Of a DNA stretch of 39,213 nucleotides, positions 1 through 7,148 are shown piece by piece. The translations under genes were made by a program, and so were the position numbers. Origin of the DNA: an uncultured Prevotellaceae bacterium (GTDB lineage Bacteria; Bacteroidota; Bacteroidia; Bacteroidales; Muribaculaceae); assembly GCA_945921235.1 (NCBI GenBank), contig CAMEKH010000005.1, forward strand, positions 1 to 39,213, read 5' to 3'. The notes beneath the pieces were generated by a model. The model had not been told where the DNA came from. It searched no databases and saw only the letters and a list, made by a program, of their open reading frames with translations. The stretch's first letter is position 1. Every line of letters begins with the position of its first letter.

Positions 1-551
1 CCAATATGTTCACCATGTTCATAGGTATTTTCTTGGGAATTATTGTTGGGTCTATTCCTATTGCTTTCCCCGGAATGTCGGTGCCTATGAAACTCGGATT
101 GGCGGGCGGACCGCTTATTGTGGCAATTCTTATGAGCCGCTGGGGATATAAAATCAAGTTGATTACCTACACTTCAACTTCGGCGAGTATGATGCTCCGA
201 GAGGTGGGTATCTGTCTGTTCCTTGCATCGGTGGGAATCGGAGCGGGAGAGAATTTTGTGGGCACGGTGTTTAATACTACCGGTGCACAGTGGGTTCTCT
301 ACGGCTTTTTGATTACGTTTATTCCGTTGATAATTGTGGGGTGCATAGCTCGTGCCAAGTATAAATTAAATTATTATTCAATACTCGGACTCCTGTCGGG
401 AAGTTACACTGACCCTCCTGCACTTGCCTACGGTAACAAGACCGCGAACAACGATGCGCCTGCGGTGGCTTATTCTACCGTGTATCCACTCACAATGTTC
501 TTGCGTGTGGTGACGGCGCAGATTTTGATTCTTGCGTTAGCGAGCTTCTGA
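1..551 (+). CDS. AspT/YidE/YbjL-family transporter, C-terminal part (5' end outside window)
   Basis: The reading frame is open from the window edge to the TGA at 549-551, so only the last ~182 residues are visible. They are very hydrophobic, with about five membrane segments. The stretch [16 protein letters not shown], followed by a run of small residues and a final membrane helix, matches the second half of the duplicated domain of the AspT/YidE/YbjL antiporter family, which exchanges anions such as aspartate/alanine. The substrate cannot be told. The ATG at 6 is probably internal, because the family normally has two such domains and over 500 residues. A strong stem-loop follows at 593-631. 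Confidence 0.75.
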   Translation, partial: NMFTMFIGIFLGIIVGSIPIAFPGMSVPMKLGLAGGPLIVAILMSRWGYKIKLITYTSTSASMMLREVGICLFLASVGIGAGENFVGTVFNTTGAQWVLYGFLITFIPLIIVGCIARAKYKLNYYSILGLLSGSYTDPPALAYGNKTANNDAPAVAYSTVYPLTMFLRVVTAQILILALASF

Positions 552-592
552 GAGAGTAGCTGAATAATAAAGGAATAATAAAAATACCTTGA

Positions 593-631
593 GAGGGTGT
601 ATCAAAAAAAATCAGTTTTTGGTACACCCTC
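593..631 (+). terminator. Stem-loop terminator after the AspT-like gene
   Basis: A 16-base arm (GAGGGTGTATCAAAAA, 593-608) pairs with 616-631 with one mismatch around a 7-base loop. It lies 42 bases after the stop codon. The arm sequence recurs in related form at 2843-2876 and more loosely at 21680-21716. Confidence 0.65.
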
Positions 632-689
632 TTGTGTTATGCCTAATGAGAATGCGCCGATATAAATGCGGCATAATCGATTGCTGTTG

Positions 690-720
690 TTTGAGAATCA
701 GAATTATTTGCTTATATTTG
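690..720 (+). promoter_or_regulatory. Bacteroidetes-type promoter for the MORN/Sel1 gene
   Basis: TTTG at 690-693 and TATATTTG at 713-720 are 19 bases apart, matching the Bacteroidetes sigma-ABfr pattern. Transcription should begin near 726. This rules out the in-frame ATG at 666 and supports the ATG at 759 as the start of the next gene. Confidence 0.7.
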
Positions 721-758
721 TATGGAAATACCAAACTAACACCCTAATATCAGCGATT

Positions 759-2696
759 ATGAATCTATATCCACAAGAATGGCTTGCGCTGCCCGACGGC
801 AGACGCTACCAAGGCGAAACTATAGAAAACTCCTGCATTCCTCATGGTTTGGGAATAATCACACTTGACAATGACCAACACTTCTATGTGGGAGAGTTTG
901 CCCACGGCAAGCGTCATGGTCGAGGCTTCACGCTCACTCACAAGCAGTGGGAAGCAGTGGAACCGGTGTGGGTGAATGGCACCTACGAGGAAGTGATGGC
1001 AACCGCAATGTTCGACTCCTGCGGCAGGGTGATTCATACCGACCGCGTAGGACATTATGAGAACTTTACCGTGCATCACGAGCAGTGGATAAAGGACAGT
1101 GACGGAGTGTGGGCAGACGACAACTTCGTTGAGCCATGTGACGCAAATGCGCTGAAACGCGCCCCGTGGAAATATGCAATGACACTTTACGACTACGACC
1201 ATTACGGACGCCCTATAGATAACTATCGCGATGTTTTTACAAAGCACATTGCCGATGCCGACCCCGATGGCTGCTATTCATTCAATGGCAGAGCCTACGT
1301 CACCGTGCTCGATGATGAGCACCTGCTATTCTGCGACCGCTATGGACATGTGTTCAAGTTGGGATTAGATGAAACTCACGACTACTACCGGGGTGAAGAG
1401 CTACACTCGGTGCATCTTTGCCTCGACGAGCCGCGCTATGGCGAGATGTACGAAAATATGCGCTTCGATGAACTCGTAAACACTGCCCTCACATTCGCCC
1501 CTAATATGAGCGAGAAGGCTTCAAAATACTTCCTGCGAGTGTTCTATATGAATAGTTCAGCGTTTATGCTCTCCGATGAATCAATAGCACTGATTAAGCA
1601 GGCTGCCGATGCCGGCAACCGCTATGCGCAGTTTGCCTATGGCCGATATCACTGCATCAAGAATGCAGATGAGGACTCGATAATCAAATCGCTGCGCTAT
1701 CTGCAAGATGCTCGCGAACAAGGACTCCACGATGCCACAGCCGCTCTTGCTGAGTCGTGGGAATATGGCGATTTTGGCTTGGTAAATCGCTTAAAGGCAA
1801 AACAACTCCTCCGGGAAGCGCTGGAGCATGAAAGCGACTTTGCTGCAATTATCCAACTGACGTATCTGATTTTTGGGCACATAGAAAGTACGCCGCAACC
1901 ACAACTTGCCATTGACATTGTGCGGGATTTGCACGACCGCGATGCTCGGGCAGGAATACCATCGGGTATTTGGCTATACTATTATGCCTTGGCGTTGAAA
2001 GAACTCGGCAAGAGTAGTGAAGCAAGAAACTATTTTGCCCATGCTGCACGAATGGGTGTTGCCAGAGCTTGGTATGAACTTGCGTTGCTTAAGGCTGAAT
2101 TTCACGACGATGGCACAGTGACCAATCTTTCAGAATTAAGCGATGCTCTTTCCGAGGGTGTAAAGCATAATAGCGCAGAATGCATGTCGATGCTTGCTGC
2201 CATTGAATATGACGAATTTTCTAATCTAAGCGATGAGGAGCGCACTGATGAACTTGGAGCGGAAATCGTGAGTATGTATGAGGACGCCTATTCCATGGGT
2301 GCCGCCTACGCCGCTGTCATGCTTGGTGACGTTTATTATTACGGTTCGCTCAACCAAGAAGAGGATAACGAAAAGGCGTGGATGTGGTATGCTCGCGCCG
2401 CACTGTGGAATAATTGTGAGTCTTGCGAAAAAATGTATGCCATGGTACACGACCACTACATCGATGTAGAACCAAGTTTCTGTGACACTCTCGCTCTCCG
2501 TGGTGCCCGCTTGGGGTCGAAGAAGCTCCTTGCCGAAATCGTAAAAGCCTACAACCAAGGTCGCCTCACCGAGTATGCAGCCGAAATCGAGCAATATTAC
2601 TGCCCCATCGTCAATTCCGAAGACTTTATCCTCGATGACGATGATAGCACGCCGGAGCCGCCCGACGATGACGGTCGCTTTGATGCTTGGGCATAG
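759..2696 (+). CDS. MORN- and Sel1-like-repeat protein
   Basis: A 645-residue protein with no signal peptide, probably cytoplasmic. The N-terminal ~60 residues contain two MORN-like units (PHGLGIITL, then YVGEFAHGKRHGRGF). From about residue 240 to 600 it is mostly helical with Sel1/TPR-like repeats, for example IKQAADAGNRYAQFAYGRYH and ALAESWEYGDFG. It ends in an acidic tail rich in Asp, Glu and Pro. Such repeat proteins usually act as interaction scaffolds; the partner is unknown. The ATG at 666 would add 31 residues, but it lies upstream of the predicted promoter at 690-720, so 759 was chosen. It appears to be transcribed alone. Confidence 0.75.
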   Translation: MNLYPQEWLALPDGRRYQGETIENSCIPHGLGIITLDNDQHFYVGEFAHGKRHGRGFTLTHKQWEAVEPVWVNGTYEEVMATAMFDSCGRVIHTDRVGHYENFTVHHEQWIKDSDGVWADDNFVEPCDANALKRAPWKYAMTLYDYDHYGRPIDNYRDVFTKHIADADPDGCYSFNGRAYVTVLDDEHLLFCDRYGHVFKLGLDETHDYYRGEELHSVHLCLDEPRYGEMYENMRFDELVNTALTFAPNMSEKASKYFLRVFYMNSSAFMLSDESIALIKQAADAGNRYAQFAYGRYHCIKNADEDSIIKSLRYLQDAREQGLHDATAALAESWEYGDFGLVNRLKAKQLLREALEHESDFAAIIQLTYLIFGHIESTPQPQLAIDIVRDLHDRDARAGIPSGIWLYYYALALKELGKSSEARNYFAHAARMGVARAWYELALLKAEFHDDGTVTNLSELSDALSEGVKHNSAECMSMLAAIEYDEFSNLSDEERTDELGAEIVSMYEDAYSMGAAYAAVMLGDVYYYGSLNQEEDNEKAWMWYARAALWNNCESCEKMYAMVHDHYIDVEPSFCDTLALRGARLGSKKLLAEIVKAYNQGRLTEYAAEIEQYYCPIVNSEDFILDDDDSTPEPPDDDGRFDAWA

Positions 2697-2842
2697 AAAT
2701 GCAGAGGGATAATGCCGGATTGCAAGGTATATCGCATATATCATGCAAATATAATAGATTCTACTCGCATGTAATCCTCTACTGACGAATCATTAGTGTA
2801 CACTGATGTGCGGGAATAACAGGTTGTTACAAACAAAAAGAA

Positions 2843-2876
2843 AGGGTATAACAAAATCGGAATTTTGATACACCCT
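2843..2876. terminator. Bidirectional stem-loop between convergent genes
   Basis: Arms 2843-2857 and 2862-2876 pair with two mismatches around a 4-base loop, and T-rich tracts flank both sides. It sits between the MORN/Sel1 gene (+) and the fructokinase gene (-), so it can end both transcripts. Its 3' arm read on the minus strand is AGGGTGTATCAAAAT, the same motif as in the stem-loop at 593-631. Confidence 0.6.
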
Positions 2877-2950
2877 ATTCTTTTGCTTAAGTATTATCCC
2901 TAATCGTAGTTAGAAGCTTTCTGCAATAACACTTTTACATGAAAATTATG

Positions 2951-3829
2951 TTATTTAGTGAATTCCTCGGGGAGCACAGGCATAGCACCTTTCTTAGTGC
3001 ACACGAATGCTGAAGTCTGCACGGCGAGGCTGTGAGCTTCAGCCACAGACTTACCTTTGATAATTGAAGAAATAAATGCAGCAGTGAAAGAATCACCGGC
3101 TCCTACGGTGTCGGCAACTTCCACTCTCGGAGTAGGTTGGAACGACACAGTGCCCGGAGTGAAAACGTAGCTGCCATTAATTCCGCAAGTCAGTATAAGC
3201 ATTTTCAGATTGTATTTACCGAGCAAAATCCAGCATTTGTCTTGGAGGTCAATACCGGGATATCCAAACATACGGCTCACTGTGACAAGTTCTTCGTCGT
3301 TGATTTTCAATATGTTGCATCGAGTCATCGAATTGCAAAGAATTTCCTTGTTGTAGAATCCTTGACGCAGGTTCACATCAAAAACTACCAGAGTGTCGTC
3401 GTTTTTAGGCATAGCATCGAGGAAGCGGTTTATTGTGTTGCGCGACACTACATTGCGCTGAGCAAGAGAGCCGAAGCACACAGCTTTTGTTCTGCTTGCT
3501 ACCACCTCAAGATTAGCTGTGTAGGGAATATTGTCCCATGCAACATTTTCCTTAATTTCATATTGCGGAATACCGGCTTGGTCGATTTCCACCTGCACGG
3601 TTCCTGTGGGATAAGGCACTTTTTCGATGAGCTGATTAAGACCTTTCGAAGTGAAATTCTCAATAATTTCGTTTCCGAGAGCATCATTGCCCACTGCACT
3701 AACCACGCAGCTATTCAAGCCGAATTGCGACACATGATAAGCGAAATTGGCAGGTGCACCACCTATTTTTTTCCCTTCGGGGAGCACGTCCCATAGTGCT
3801 TCGCCCATTCCAACTACTATATCGTTCAT
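2951..3829 (-). CDS. PfkB-family fructokinase
   Basis: A 292-residue sugar kinase of the PfkB/ribokinase family, expected to phosphorylate fructose with ATP in the cytoplasm. It begins with the substrate-binding strand VGMGEALWDVLPEG and the KIGGAPANFAYH loop typical of fructokinases. The second PfkB signature DTVGAGDSFTAAF carries the catalytic base, Asp246. Length is normal. It is the last gene of a leftward operon after the GH32 enzyme and the MFS transporter (31-base gap), the same gene set as in the Bacteroides thetaiotaomicron fructan locus (BT1757-BT1759). Fructose as substrate is inferred from context; the motifs alone would also allow another hexose. Confidence 0.9.
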   Translation of the reverse strand: MNDIVVGMGEALWDVLPEGKKIGGAPANFAYHVSQFGLNSCVVSAVGNDALGNEIIENFTSKGLNQLIEKVPYPTGTVQVEIDQAGIPQYEIKENVAWDNIPYTANLEVVASRTKAVCFGSLAQRNVVSRNTINRFLDAMPKNDDTLVVFDVNLRQGFYNKEILCNSMTRCNILKINDEELVTVSRMFGYPGIDLQDKCWILLGKYNLKMLILTCGINGSYVFTPGTVSFQPTPRVEVADTVGAGDSFTAAFISSIIKGKSVAEAHSLAVQTSAFVCTKKGAMPVLPEEFTK

Positions 3830-3860
3830 AATTAACAGAGAGTTTAATTTTTATGTTAGT

Positions 3861-5033
3861 TTATTTAATGGTTTTAATTTTCAGTGTGTAATAAATCAAG
3901 TAAATTACGCCAACTGTCATTACGGCTACGGAGCCGATTTGTCCCATAGCATCGGCAGCATAACCCATGGCGAGAGGGAAAATGGTACCTCCGAAGAGTC
4001 CCATAATCATCAGTCCCGAAACTTCGTTCTTTTTGTCGGGCACAGCCATAAGGGCTTGCGAGAAAACAATAGAGAAAACATTTGAGTTGCCGAAGCCAAT
4101 AAGACCAATTCCAATATATATAGGAGTGAGAGTGTGGCAAGTGAAAAGAATGCACATTGCGACAAGCATCAAGGCTACACTGATAGCAAAGAACACTTTA
4201 GGCGACATTTTGCGCAAAATGAAAGCTCCGATGAAGCAGCCTGCTGTTCTGAAAATGAAGTAAACGCTTGTGGCGAAGCTCGCATCTTCAAGAGGCAGGT
4301 TGAGCCGCTCCATAATTATTTTGGGCGCAACGGTGTTAGTTCCGACATCAATACCGACATGGCAAATAATGCCAATAAAACAAAGAATAATGAATGGAGA
4401 GCCGAGAAGCTTGAGGCATTGGGCGAAACCTGAAGCCTTGTCGGGCTTCTCTTCACTTATAGGAGTAGCGGCGAGCACCGAAAGCGATATGAAGCACACC
4501 ACTGCGTAGATTGCAAATAAAGCTCTCCACCCGAGTCCGAAAGTGGGCATATAGGTTGTGGCACCCCAAGCAGCGATAATCGGAGCGAGGAAAGAAGCTA
4601 TAGCTTTCACAAATTGTCCGAAGGTGAGAGTCGAAGCCAGCTTGTCGCCGTTAATAAGATTAGTAACGAGCGGATTGAGCGACGTCTGCATAATAGCGTT
4701 GCCAATACCAAGTAGAGAGAAAGAAAGGAGCATAGTGATGTAGCTATCGCCTGTAACCGGAATGATTAGCGATATCAAAGTAACGGCAAGGCTCACGAGG
4801 ACGGTGTTTTTACGCCCGATTTTGTTCATTAACACACCTGTAGGAACCGAGAAAAGCAGGAACCAGAAGAATACGAGAGAAGGAAACAGGTTAGCTTCGG
4901 AGTCGGATAGTCCGAGGTCTTTTTGTACATAATTCGAGGCAGTGCCGACGAGGTCAACGAACCCCATTGCGAAGAAGCAGAGCATCACAGGGATTAATTG
5001 CATCAGCAAGCCTTTATTTTGAGTTGAGTTCAT
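3861..5033 (-). CDS. MFS monosaccharide transporter (FHS type), probably fructose importer
   Basis: A 390-residue inner-membrane protein with about 12 hydrophobic segments. The loop MNKIGRKNTV between helices 2 and 3 is the major-facilitator signature, and GIGNAIMQTSLNPLV resembles the conserved helix of the fucose/hexose:H+ symporter (FHS) branch. It lies between the GH32 gene (27-base gap) and the fructokinase gene (31-base gap) in one operon, so the likely cargo is fructose released in the periplasm. The matching position in the B. thetaiotaomicron fructan locus (BT1758) also holds an inner-membrane monosaccharide importer. Substrate is inference. Confidence 0.85.
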   Translation of the reverse strand: MNSTQNKGLLMQLIPVMLCFFAMGFVDLVGTASNYVQKDLGLSDSEANLFPSLVFFWFLLFSVPTGVLMNKIGRKNTVLVSLAVTLISLIIPVTGDSYITMLLSFSLLGIGNAIMQTSLNPLVTNLINGDKLASTLTFGQFVKAIASFLAPIIAAWGATTYMPTFGLGWRALFAIYAVVCFISLSVLAATPISEEKPDKASGFAQCLKLLGSPFIILCFIGIICHVGIDVGTNTVAPKIIMERLNLPLEDASFATSVYFIFRTAGCFIGAFILRKMSPKVFFAISVALMLVAMCILFTCHTLTPIYIGIGLIGFGNSNVFSIVFSQALMAVPDKKNEVSGLMIMGLFGGTIFPLAMGYAADAMGQIGSVAVMTVGVIYLIYYTLKIKTIK

Positions 5034-5060
5034 ATTAATTGGAATTTAAATTTATCGATA

Positions 5061-6905
5061 TTATTGCTTAATAGAGAATACTTTAAAATCGCTCACTTTG
5101 GCTTTTCCGCCAACGGCTTGAATAGAGAGAGTAGAGTAGGGTATTGTGGGGAATACGAGATTAGTCATAACAAATTGTCCATCATTGCCGAAGAGTTCAA
5201 TGCTTGAGCGGTCGATGAAAAGGCGCAAAGCGATGTTGCCGTTGTTCTCGCGAGTGGGAGCTATGGTAACAGCCGGGAAGTGAGTGCTGAAGTCGACTTT
5301 ACCGCTTTTAGTGCGGTCGAAAGACATTGAGTGATTTTTAACATCGTATGTCATCACCACTTTATCGCCGTTCTTATTATCAAGTTCGATATTGAAAGCC
5401 TGAGCTTTGCGGGCATCAACATTTAAAAGAATCTCGCATATTCCGTCGTTGGCGGCAGGTAGTTTGTAAACGCTTTTCTTTGAATTGGCTGTAACTTTTT
5501 TCACATTCACAGAAAGAGTGCTGCGCAAAGCAGTAAGTTCAGGAACGGGAGCACTTGCCACATAAATATCGCCATCGGCACCGCGGAAGAGCTTCAAGTC
5601 GCGAGGCAATGTGTTGGCACTGCGATATTGCATGGTCGGTACCTCATTGGCATATTGCCAATTGCTCATCCAGCCAATCACGGTGCGGCGGTTGTCGGGG
5701 CAATTGCTCCAGCTAACAGTGGCATAATGGTCTTTTCCGTAGTCGAGCCACTTAGTTGGTACGTTGCCCGAAGCATCGGTGTCGGGCGTAAACTTCTTGC
5801 CGTCGAAATCGCCGATGAAATATTGAGCGGCACTACCACCGAATGGGCAACCGGGATTAATATTGCATATAAGAACCCATTTAGAGATGTTTTCGCCTTC
5901 GAGCGGCAATTCAAAGAGGTCGGGGCATTCCCACACACCGTCTTGCGAGCCGAGGCCTTTTCCAAAAGAGCTTTGCAGAGTCCATTGCTTCAAGTCAGGT
6001 GAAGTGAAAATCAGCATTTCGTGGTCGAGAGCGTGAGCGAGAATAAGATTCCATTCACCCGTCTTTTCGTTCCAAAACATATTTGGGTCGCGAGCTTCAC
6101 TTTCGAGAGTAATTACCGGATTAGCATTATGAATTTTAAAAGTAGTTCCGTTGTCGTTGCTTGCGGCGAGGCTTTGCATTTGGCTTGTTCCGGCTGAAGT
6201 GTAGAGGGCTATTACTGCATTTTCGCCATAACCGGCAGAGCCTTGACGGTCGATAGCGCAACTTCCGCTGAACACTGTGCCAAGACCGTTGGGCTTAATG
6301 GCAACGGGGAGGTGTTCCCAGTGAATAAGGTCGGACGAAACCGAGTGCCCCCAACTCATATTTTGCCATTTTGAGCCATAAGGGTTGTATTGGTAATAAA
6401 GATGCCATTTGCCGTCTTTATAGAACATTCCATTAGGGTCGTTCATCCACCCGTAGAGTGGAGTATGGTGGTAGGCCGGGCGGTATTTCGATTCTGCGTC
6501 GGCGAAATCGAAAGTGTCGGCAAGTTTCAAATCCACCCAGCAAGCGTCCTCTTTCGATTCGCGCACTGAAGCCCTTCCTTGAGGCGTCACCACATCGAAC
6601 ACCACATTTTTGCCCTTGTAGGGAGATAAATCATAGGGGACAAAGAAGTCGGTTCTTGATTTTGCAAGCCGAGCGAAAAAAGTTTCTTCCAATTTGCCAT
6701 CTACGAGTACATTGATTCGGGCATCATCGTTAGAGTCCTGAATGGGCAAGAGCAGATAATTGGCATTGCCGGTGATGCGCACCAAAGTGTTGTTTACGCC
6801 GAGACAGTTAATTTCCACGCCTTCAGCAGAGTGGGCAAAAGGCGAGTAAGCAACTGAAGCTACGAGCATAGAAATAGCCACAAGGCCGGTTGATAATTTC
6901 GTCAT
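5061..6905 (-). CDS. GH32 beta-fructosidase (levanase/inulinase type), periplasmic
   Basis: A 614-residue exported glycoside hydrolase. It has a signal peptide (to about residue 27, AHSA before Glu), an extra N-terminal beta domain (~30-140) as in Bacteroides levanase-type enzymes (possibly DUF4980), the five-bladed GH32 catalytic domain, and a C-terminal beta-sandwich (~480-614). The catalytic triad is visible: Asp156 in WMNDPNG (nucleophile), Asp273 in ARDPN (transition-state stabiliser) and Glu326 in WECPDL (acid/base). There is no lipobox Cys, so a soluble periplasmic enzyme is expected rather than a surface one. An in-frame ATG at 6935 would put ten residues before the signal peptide; 6905 (MTKLSTG) is preferred. 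First gene of the GH32-MFS-fructokinase operon. Inulin versus levan preference cannot be read from sequence. Confidence 0.92.
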   Translation of the reverse strand: MTKLSTGLVAISMLVASVAYSPFAHSAEGVEINCLGVNNTLVRITGNANYLLLPIQDSNDDARINVLVDGKLEETFFARLAKSRTDFFVPYDLSPYKGKNVVFDVVTPQGRASVRESKEDACWVDLKLADTFDFADAESKYRPAYHHTPLYGWMNDPNGMFYKDGKWHLYYQYNPYGSKWQNMSWGHSVSSDLIHWEHLPVAIKPNGLGTVFSGSCAIDRQGSAGYGENAVIALYTSAGTSQMQSLAASNDNGTTFKIHNANPVITLESEARDPNMFWNEKTGEWNLILAHALDHEMLIFTSPDLKQWTLQSSFGKGLGSQDGVWECPDLFELPLEGENISKWVLICNINPGCPFGGSAAQYFIGDFDGKKFTPDTDASGNVPTKWLDYGKDHYATVSWSNCPDNRRTVIGWMSNWQYANEVPTMQYRSANTLPRDLKLFRGADGDIYVASAPVPELTALRSTLSVNVKKVTANSKKSVYKLPAANDGICEILLNVDARKAQAFNIELDNKNGDKVVMTYDVKNHSMSFDRTKSGKVDFSTHFPAVTIAPTRENNGNIALRLFIDRSSIELFGNDGQFVMTNLVFPTIPYSTLSIQAVGGKAKVSDFKVFSIKQ

Positions 6906-6991
6906 TGTATAAATCGGTTTAATGTTAAAAATCAAAAATTTTCATGGAAAGGTGATATTGCGAAGAATATGGCATTCGCCTTTCGACAATG

Positions 6992-6999
6992 CAAATCTA
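6992..6999 (-). promoter_or_regulatory. -7 box of the GH32 operon
   Basis: TAGATTTG on the minus strand fits TAnnTTTG. Transcription would start near 6986, giving a leader of ~80 bases. No -33 TTTG sits at the usual spacing (the nearest, 7014-7017, is 14 bases away), which suits an activator-dependent promoter. Confidence 0.5.
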
Positions 7000-7031
7000 C
7001 AACAACAATAACTCAAAGCGTTATAAAAAAA

Positions 7032-7067
7032 CGTGCAATTAATATCAAATTTGATGATGCACATCAT
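7032..7067. promoter_or_regulatory. Candidate operator cluster upstream of the GH32 operon
   Basis: Dense dyads lie just upstream of the GH32 -7 box: CGTGCA (7032-7037), the perfect 12-base palindrome ATCAAATTTGAT (7044-7055), TGCAC (7058-7062) pairing with GTGCA (7033-7037), and ATGATG/CATCAT around two bases (7054-7067). CGTGCA followed by TTTGAT also occurs upstream of susC (9958-9979). Binding by the adjacent hybrid regulator is inference. Confidence 0.4.
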
Positions 7068-7107
7068 TTTTAATACACTATACCACTATTTTTATGGTTT
7101 TTGTTTT

Positions 7108-7115
7108 TATATTTG
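7108..7115 (+). promoter_or_regulatory. -7 box of the hybrid regulator gene
   Basis: TATATTTG fits TAnnTTTG, 33 bases before the ATG at 7149. No clear -33 TTTG is present. TAAGGAAA just before the ATG is a plausible ribosome site. Confidence 0.5.
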
Positions 7116-7148
7116 CAATGAGCATAAACCAAAAATACCATAAGGAAA

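Noticed and set aside
666-758. Upstream ATG extension of the MORN/Sel1 protein
   Set aside because: It lies upstream of the promoter at 690-720 and would not be transcribed from it.
3137-3796. A 219-codon plus-strand frame opposite the fructokinase gene
   Set aside because: The opposite strand encodes an intact PfkB kinase with all motifs; this frame has none.
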